Shown here: in pieces, positions 7,399 to 16,500 of the stretch
Position numbering within the stretch: the stretch's first letter is position 1
Layout of the letters: each line of letters begins with the position of its first letter
Assembly (NCBI GenBank): GCA_012515885.1
Contig: JAAYXN010000020.1
Span: forward strand, 1 to 19,134
Length of the DNA: 19,134 nt
Source: Rhodococcus sp. (in: high G+C Gram-positive bacteria)
GTDB lineage: Bacteria; Actinomycetota; Actinomycetes; Mycobacteriales; Mycobacteriaceae
Reading direction: 5' to 3'
Translations under genes and position numbers: made by a program
The notes under the pieces: model-generated
What the model was told of the DNA's origin: nothing
What the model saw: only the letters and a program-made list of their open reading frames with translations
The model's database searches: none

Positions 7399-10300
7399 GT
7401 GCGTTCGGGTGATCGCGCGCAGCTCACAGCTGCGCAATCCGGCATGTGGATCGCTCAGCAACTCGATCGAGCCAACTCGACGTTTCTGACCGGTCAATAC
7501 ATTGAGCTGATCGGTGACATCGACGTTGCGCGTGTGCAATCGAGTGTCAATCAGGCGTTCGCGGAAGCACCGGAACTCGCCGCACGAATTACTCAGGACG
7601 AGGACGGTGTGTGGCAGCAGCCGGGCGCCTCGGTACTTGAATGCCGCATCGAAGAGGCAACGCCGGAGCAGGCGCTGGCGGACATGCGTCGCATCCTCGC
7701 GACCCCTGTTGATCTCACCGACGCCCCCGGCGTGGGCGCCACGATCTACGCCGTGACGCCCACGAGTGCCTACCTGTTCCTCTGGGCGCATCACGTTTTC
7801 CTCGACGTCTACGGCTACACACTTCTTGAGCGCCGCATCGCCGCGCTTTACACCGCAGCGACTGCCGACGCGCAGCCACCGCGGGCGCGTTTCGGCAGGA
7901 TCGACGCCATCGTCAGCGCGGACGACGAGTACCGCGGATCGGACTCCTTCGCCGCTGATCGGCAGTTCTGGGCGGCAGAACTCGTCGGTGTTGCGGAAGC
8001 ACCCACGCTGGCAGATACCCCTCCGCCAGCAGCGTCACAGACCGCGCGGTCTGTTCTCAGCGTCGCGGCGTCAACACCGAAAGCGGTGATCGATCGCCTC
8101 GACGAACTCGCCCGCAACACCGGTGGCACCTGGATCGACACGGTGACGGCGGCAGCGCTCGCGTACGTCTCACGCGCGTCGTCGCGTACTGATGTGGTGC
8201 TCGGGTTCCCGTCTATGAACCGGATCGGTTTACCCGCCGCAACGGTGGTGACGACGGCGATGAATGTCCTACCGCTACGGGTGTCGGTGTCACCGTCCCA
8301 GACGTTGTTCGATGTTGCGGCCGCGGTGCGAGAGACGTTGGCAAGTCAGCGGCCGCACACCCGGTACCGCGCCGAGGACATTCACCGGGACGCGACGCTG
8401 CCCGCAGATAGCCCGGGTGTTGTGGGACCGTCGATCAACGTCAAACCGTTTGGCGACTCCCTCAAGTTCGGTGCCGCGGCGGGCACGGTGCACTCGTTGG
8501 CGCGCGGCCCGGTCCGCGATCTCGCGTTCATTGTGCGCCGTGACGGCGAGGGCAACCTCGAAATTCGAGTGGACGCGGACGCTGAGCGCTACACCGAGGC
8601 GGAGCTGTATCGCCACGTCGAGGCCATCTCGCGCATCCTGACCGCTACAGCTGATTCTGCCGAGATCAAGCTCGGTGCGATAGAGCTGCTTGATGCGCAG
8701 ACACGCGCCGATGTGGTGCTGAACGCGCCAGCAGGCGCGCCTGCCCGTGACGTCATCGAACTGTTCAATGAGCAGGTTGATGCCCGCGGAAATGAGCTGG
8801 CCATCGTCGCGGGGGAGGAGCGACTGACCTACCGCGAGTTTGCTGACCGCGTCGATGACCTTGCCCGCCAATTGGTGTCGCGGGGTGCGGGCGAAGAGAC
8901 GATCGTCGCGTTGGCTCTGCCGCGCACCGCCGACATGGTGGTTGCGGTCATGGCCTCTCTCGCGTCAGGTGCCGCCTACGTGCCACTCGATCCGCAGTTC
9001 CCGCAGTCGCGCCTGGACTACATGCTCGATGACGCACAGCCCGCAATCCTGCTGACCACCAAAGACTTTGCTGACCGCGTCGTGATCCCAGCGCACACAC
9101 AGACTGCGTTGCTCAGTGCTGACGGGTTCGCGTGGCTCGGTTCTGACGGGTTCGCGTGGAACGACGAGGCAATTGCGCCAGCAGTGCTGCCGACGAACCC
9201 ACGGCCAACAAGTGCGGCGTACACGATCTACACCTCAGGCTCGACGGGTAAGCCGAAGGGCGTCACCATTGAGCGCCGGGCTCTCGCGAGCTTCACGCGA
9301 GAAGGCGCCCGACTCGCAGCCATCGGCCCGGATACGCGCCTGCTCGCGGTGACGACTCTGTCGTTCGACATCGCCGTGTTGGAACTGATTGTGCCCCTGA
9401 CCCAGGGCGCCGCGATCATCCTCGCGGACGACGATGGCGCTCGCGACCCTGCAGTTTTGGCGCAGTTGATGGCCTCGGAGTCGGTGACGCTCATGCAGGC
9501 CACCCCATCCCTGTGGGGTGCGGTCGTCGGTATGCCGTCGCCGCCCGACCTCTCCGGTATTGATGTGGCTGTCGGCGGTGAAGCCCTGCCCGCCGCGCTA
9601 GCTGTCGAGTTGGCGCAGCGCACCCACGCCACGATCAATATGTATGGGCCCACGGAAGCAACCGTGTGGTGCACCTCAACACCGGTGACGACTCAGAAGT
9701 GGATCGGCTCAATCGGACTTCCCTACGGAGGCACGGGTGTTCGTGTCCTTGACGGCTATCTGCAGCCAGTGCCTTCCGGAGTTGCCGGTGAGCTGTACGT
9801 GACGGGTGAGCAGCTTGCCCGCGGCTACCGCGGTCGTGTCGATTTGACGTGTGCTCGGTTCGTTGCCGATCCGTGCGGAGACGGCGTCATGTACCGCACG
9901 GGAGACCTCGTGCGCTGGCATGAAGGCAGCGTGCAGTACCTGGGTCGTACGGACGATCAGGTGAAGGTGCGTGGACACCGCATCGAACTGGGTGATGTCG
10001 AGGCAGCGCTGGGGGCTTTCAGCCAGGTCGATCAGGCTGTCGCTGTCGTGCGCCACGACAACGCTGGTACCGCTCAGCTCATTGGCTACGTGACCGCTAA
10101 ATCCGGCGCGGTCGTAGATCCGGCTGAGCTTCGTACGGTGATCGCGGGAACCTTGCCGCACTACATGGTTCCGTCGGTGATCGTTGTGCTTGAACGCTTC
10201 CCGCTCACACCCAACCTGAAGGTTGATCGAAAAGCGCTGCCCGCACCTGACTTTGGGGCGATCGATACGGGGCGGCCGCCTCAGACCGAAACGGAAATTA

Positions 10301-10500
10301 CGCTCGCAAACCTGTTCGCGGAGATGCTCGGCATCGACGATGTCGGCGTCGACGCAGACTTCTTTAGCCTGGGCGGCACGTCTCTGTCAGCTACTCGACT
10401 GATTGGCCGTATCGCGGCGGTCATGGCTGTGCAGGTGTCGCTGCGTGAAGTATTCGATGCACCGACCGTGGCCAGGCTCGCTCCGCTTGTCGACGCCGGG
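7399..10500 (+). other. NRPS-2 module 1: starter C, A (Gly), T
   Basis: C1 begins LTAAQSGMWIAQQL and has HHVFLDVYG, where Val replaces the usual Gly after Asp; the lead sequence resembles DhbF-type starter domains that join DHB to Gly. A1 has YTSGSTG (611-617), D657 as position 235, M748 to W757 around YGPTEATVW, and K941. The ten-residue pocket is D-I-L-Q-A-G-M-V-W-K, close to the known glycine code DILQLGLIWK. The A10 motif is NLKVDRK instead of NGKxDRK. T1 is LGGTSLSATRL with Ser995. The predicted product is DHB-Gly-S-T1. Confidence 0.8.
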
Positions 10501-13500
10501 CAGCATGTGCGGACCGGTCCCGTGGCGGGTCCGCGTCCCGAACAGATCCCGCTGTCTGCAGCGCAGCAACGGCTGTGGTTCCTTGACCGCATGCGTGGGC
10601 CGTCCGCGACGTACAACATTCCGTTCGCAGTGAAACTGCGTGGAGAAATCGACGCAGACGCTTTAGAACGCGCCGTTCACGCTGTCGTGGCGCGCCACGA
10701 AGTGCTGCGCACCGTCATCACCGCTGACGCTCACGGCGGCGCATGGTCGAAGATCATTCCTGCCGATCAGGCCCGTATTTCGGTGCAGCACGGCGAAGCG
10801 AGTGGCACCGATGCGCTGCGCGCGGCAGCGACAGTCCCGTTTGACCTGACCGCTGATCTACCGATCAGGGCGCACCTGCTGGGCGAGGGCAGCGAGCGGA
10901 TTCTGCTCCTCGTGCTGCATCACATCGCTGGTGACGACTGGTCCGCGTCGACGCTTCTCGCTGACCTGGCGGCCGCGTACCGCGCCGAACTGGACGGCAC
11001 TGTCGCGTTCACCGAAGCGCCGCGGCTGCAGTACGCAGACTTCGCCCTGTGGCAAAGCAGCGCTACCGCCGACGAAAACGCAGAGCGCCACGTCGACTAC
11101 TGGCGTGCTGCTCTGGGCGGGGCCCCCGAAGAACTCCCGCTTCCGTATGACCGTCGACGACTGCCTGTTCCCACCGAGGTGGGCGGCGAGGCATGGACGA
11201 CGATCGACGCTGACGTGACGACGGCGCTTCGCGATCTCGCTGCCGCGCAAGGCGTATCGATGTTCATGATCGCCGAGGCCGCGGTCGCGGTGCTGTACTC
11301 GCGCCTCGGTGCAGGCGAAGATATCGTTCTCGGTTCCCCAGTCGCGGGCCGCGGCACCGGCGACCTCGATGATCTCGTTGGCCTGTTTGTTGACACCCTG
11401 CCCACGCGGATCGATCTGTCAGGTAACCCTGCGATCTCTGACGTGCTGGCGCGGGTGCGGGCCGTCGTGCTTGATGGCTTCGCGCATCAAGATGTGCAGT
11501 TTGAAGACATCGTTGACGCGTCCGGCGTCACGCGGTCGTCTGCGCGGCATCCGCTGTTCCAGACGATGGTCCAGCACCGCACCCCGCCGGTGGTCCCGCA
11601 GTTCCCGGGTCTAGTCGTGGAACCAGAGTATTTCGGTACGGGTACCGCGAAGTTCGATCTGACCTTCGAGTTCCTCGAACTTCCCGGCACGCTCGATATC
11701 CGTATCGAATACGCCGACGACCTGTTTGACGCGGCTACCGTGGACGCATTGGGCCGCAGGCTCTCTCACGTCCTCACCGCATTCGCTTACCAGGCGGATA
11801 CCGCGATCGCCGACGTCGAGGTGCGACTGAGCGACGACCACCAGCTCGCCGCAATCCCAGCAGTGGAAGGCGCTGCCAGCCTGCCTGAGCTTTTGGCGGA
11901 CGCAGACACCGAGTTCGCGAACACGACAGCTGTCAGTTTCGCGGGCGAATCGCTGACCTATCAAGAGTTGGGGGAGCGCGCCGCGAGAATGGCACGCGCC
12001 CTCGCAGCCCGCGGGATTGGCGCGGAGAGCGTGGTGGCGATAGCCCTGCCGCGCACACTCTCTGCCGTGATCGCTCTGCGTGCGATCATCGCTGCTGGCG
12101 CCGCGTACCTTCCGGTCGACCTCAAATACCCGCAGGCGCGCATCGACTTTGTGCTCGGTGACGCCGCACCGGAACTCATCATCGATGAGGCCATGTACGC
12201 CCAACTTGAGTCCGAGTCACAGACGCTCGCCTCGACCGCGTTGGCCGATAGCGATCGCGCACGGCCGTTGCACCCGTATGCCCCGGCCTACCTGATCTAC
12301 ACCTCCGGTTCGACGGGAACACCCAAGGGCGTCGTTGGCACTTACGGCGCGCTCGCGAACCGGCTGCTGTGGCAGCGTGACCTTCTCGCGAATCCCGGTG
12401 AGGTGCGCATCGCGAAAAGCTCGCTGAGTTTCATCGACGGTTCGACGGAATTGTTGGCGGCGTTCCTCAGCGGCGCCACCTCGATCCTTGCTGGTGACGA
12501 CGAGTCGCGGGACGTCAGCGCGCTCGCACAGCTGATCGTCGATCACGATGCGCAGCAGTTGACGGCGGTGCCCAGCTTGGCGACCGCTATTTCTGACACG
12601 CATCGGCAGGCAGCGCAGCAGATCCGCACGTGGTTCCTCAGTGGTGAACCGCTTGATCGCGCGGTTGTCGATGCACTGTCGCACTCCGGTACCCGTGTCT
12701 TTAACTCATACGGTTCGTCCGAGGTAGCGGGCGATGTGTGCGTGTGGGAAGTAGATGCTGACGCACCCAAGGTTCTCATCGGTCCGGAAATGCCCGGTAC
12801 CGCTGGTTTCGTTCTCGACCAGTACCTGCGCCCCGTCCCCGACGGCGTTGTGGGTGAGCTGTATGTCGCGGGCGTGCAGTGCGCACGCGGCTACCTGCAT
12901 CGCCCGGCCTTGACCGCTGAGCGGTTTATCCCCGACCCATTCGGCAGCGGAGCGCGCATCTTCCGCACAGGCGATCTGGTACGGCGAACCCGCAGTGGCG
13001 CTTTGGAATTCATTTCCCGCGCCGACAACCAGATCAGCCTGCACGGCTTCCGGATCGAGCCGGGCGAAGTTGAAGCGGCGATTGCGTCTTACTCCGGTGT
13101 CGACGCGGCGCTCGTGACGACGGGACAGGCGGCAGCGGGCACCGACCAATTGGTCGCCTACGTCGCCTCGCTGCAGACAGCGTCGGACGTGGGGCTGTCG
13201 GTAGCGGAACTACGTGAGCACGTTCGTGCCTCGCTGCCCGACTACATGATTCCAGCGCTGTTCGTGATGCTGGAGCGGATGCCGCTGCTGCCGAACGGCA
13301 AGGTGGATCGGGCTGCGCTTCCGGCACCAACACGCGAGGAGACGCCGCGCCGGGACGCCACCGAGCAGGAGCAGCTGTACTGCACGGTCCTTGCGGATCT
13401 ACTCAGCCTTGACAGCGTCGGCCCCGATGAAGACTTCTTTGCGCTCGGCGGAAACTCGCTGCTTGCGACACGCTTGACGGCGGCGATCGCAGCGAAGACG

Positions 13501-16500
13501 GGCCGCGAATTCAGCATCCGAGACATTTTCGATCTCCGCACCCCGGCGGCACTGGCTGCGGCGGAGAGGACTGCCGATCGGCCGCGTCCGGAACTGGTGC
13601 GCCGCGATGTGGACGAACGTTCACCGATGTCGGCGGCGCAGCGCAGGTTGTGGTTCCTCTTCCAGCTGGAAGGGCCCAGCGCTACCTACAACATTCCGTT
13701 CACGCTGCATGTGCACGGCGCACTTGATGTGGATGCTCTGCAGGGCGCACTGGAGGCGACAGTCCAGCGGCACGAGGCGCTGCGGACCGTCTTCACCGCT
13801 ACTGATGATGAGCTCGATACCGACACAGCGGGTGCTGATTCTGTGGGTGTCCAGCAGGTCCTCGCGGACGTATCGGTCCCGCTCGTGGTCCGCGATATTG
13901 CTGCTGACGAACTCGATGCTGCGCTGGCGTCGGAGTCGGCGTACCAGTTCGACATTGCATCGGAGATCCCGATTCGTGTCGCACTGCTGCGTACCTCCGC
14001 AGACGACGCGCACCTGTTGGTGCTGGTGCACCACATTGCCGCTGACGAGTGGTCAGCGCGTCCACTCCTCGACGATCTGGCTACCTTCTACACCGCCGCG
14101 GTATCGGACACTGGCGCTCAGATTAGTGACCTTCCGGTGCGCTACCGGGACTTCACGGTGTGGCAGAGCGAGCTACTCGGAGACCGCGCTGACGAGGCAT
14201 CGGTCGTCGCGAAGCAAGCCGCGCACTGGTCGAGCGTGCTCGCCGGTCAGCCTGAAGAGCTGGAAATCCCGCGCGATCGTCCGCGACCATCGGTGAGTTC
14301 TTACCGCGGCGGCGCCGTACATTTCTCATTGCCGCCGCAGCTGCGGAGCAAGCTGGAAAGTATTGCGACAGCGTCCGGTTCGTCGATGTTCATGCTCACG
14401 CACGCAGCCATTGCAGCTTTGCTGTCGCGTTCTGGTGCGGGCGAAGACATTGTTCTCGGTACGCCCGTCGCGGGCCGCGCTCACGCTGCGCTGGAACAGA
14501 TGGTTGGTTTCTTCGTCAACACTTTGGTGCTGCGCAGCGACCTCAGCGGCAATCCTGAGTTCACGGAAATCCTGCGGCGCGTCCGTGAGGTAGACCTCGA
14601 TGCGTATGCACACCAAGACATTCCGTTCGAAGAGCTGGTCGATGCCGTCACACCGACGCGTTCGCTGTCACGGCAACCGCTGTTCCAAATCCTGATCCAG
14701 TACCGGGACGCTGTGAGCGGCGTTCGGCTCGGCGACGTCGACACCGAACCGGTGTTTGTGGAGACCGGAACGTCGAAGTTCGATCTCACCTTCGATCTCG
14801 CGGAAGCCGCTGACGGCGGTATTCGCGGACGCATCGAGTACGCCACGGACCTTTTCGACGAGTCGACGGTGACGGCGCTGGCAGATCGTCTCGCAGCGGT
14901 CCTGAACGCGGTTGCCGACAACGCGCAGGTGCGTCTAGCTGACCTCGATATACGGACCAGCGCCGACCTCTCCGCGCTGGCGCAGGCTCAGCGGGGGCAG
15001 ACGGTCGAGGTGGAGTCAGTTAGCCTCGCGGACCTGTTCACGCGGCAAGCTCAAGCAACACCGGATGCGACGGCACTGATCGTGGACGGCACCGACACGG
15101 TGTGGACGTACCGCGAATTCGATGCTGCCGTCGACACACTCGCGCAGGCGATTCATCGACAGATCGCAGGTAGTGCCGAGCCGGTTGTTGCCGTATCGCT
15201 CACTCGCGGCGCAGGCCTCGTGGTGGCGCTGCATGCGATCCACCGCGCGGGCGCCGCGTACCTACCGCTGGACCGTGCGTACCCGTCTGAGCGTCTGGCG
15301 TACATGGTCGACAGCGCGGCCCCCGCCCTGGTTGTTGCCGATGAACCGCAGCCGTATGACGTCCCGGTGCTGCGCGTCGACGAGCTGGGAACCCCGCAGG
15401 ATCTAGGTGCCGATTCCGTACCCGTGCAGTTGCCTGCCGTCCACCCGGACAGCGCCGCCTATTTGCTGTACACCTCCGGTTCGACGGGCCTGCCGAAGGG
15501 CGTGGTGGTCAGCCACCGCGCCATCGTGAATCGTCTGCTGTGGATGCAGGACCGCTTCCAACTCGGTGACGGCGACCGTGTTCTGCAGAAGACGCCCTCT
15601 GGTTTCGACGTGTCGGTGTGGGAGTTCTTCTGGGCTGGTATCACTGGCGCCACACTGGTGACGGCTATTCCGGATGGGCACCGCGATCCCGAATACCTCA
15701 GCTCGGTCATCGAACGCCACGCCATCACGACCGCGCATTTTGTGCCGTCGATGCTGGCCGCATTCTTGGAATACCGAGCCGGGGTGGCGAGTATCGGAAA
15801 CAGCGCCGGGGTGGCGAGTGGAGGGCGCTTGTCTCTGCCTCGCGTGGTGTGCAGTGGTGAGGCGCTCAGCGCCGATCACCGGGACCGTTTCTACGCGCTC
15901 GTCGATGGCGAACTCCACAACCTTTACGGCCCGACCGAGGCGGCGGTTGACGTCACGGCGGAAGAGATCGATCGCGCTGACACGTCGGCGCTTGTCCCGA
16001 TCGGCCAACCGGTCTGGAACACGTCGGTGTTTGTCCTCGACGAACATCTGCGTCCAGTGCCTCCGGGCGTGGTCGGTGAGCTGTATCTCGGCGGCGTTCA
16101 GTTGGCGCGCGGCTACAACCGTCGCCCAGGTTTGACGGCCGAACGCTTTGTTGCCGACCCGGCGGGCGGCGGGGCCCGGCTCTACCGCACCGGCGACCTG
16201 GTGCGGTGGCGTGGCAGCAGCCACGGACTGACCCTTGACTACATCGGTCGCGCTGACGGGCAGGTCAAGCTGCGTGGTCTGCGCGTCGAACTCGGCGAAA
16301 TCGATGCTGTCCTGACAGCACACCCCGATGTGGCTGCGTTCGTCAGCGCCGTCCGTGACGGGCAGCTTGTGGGCTACCTGGTGCCCGCTGCGGGCCGGGC
16401 ACCTGTCGTCGCTGACGTTCTCGCGAGCGGCGCGGATCGTTTGCCCGAGTACATGATTCCCACCGCGACAATAGTGCTGGATGAACTGCCACTGACCGAC

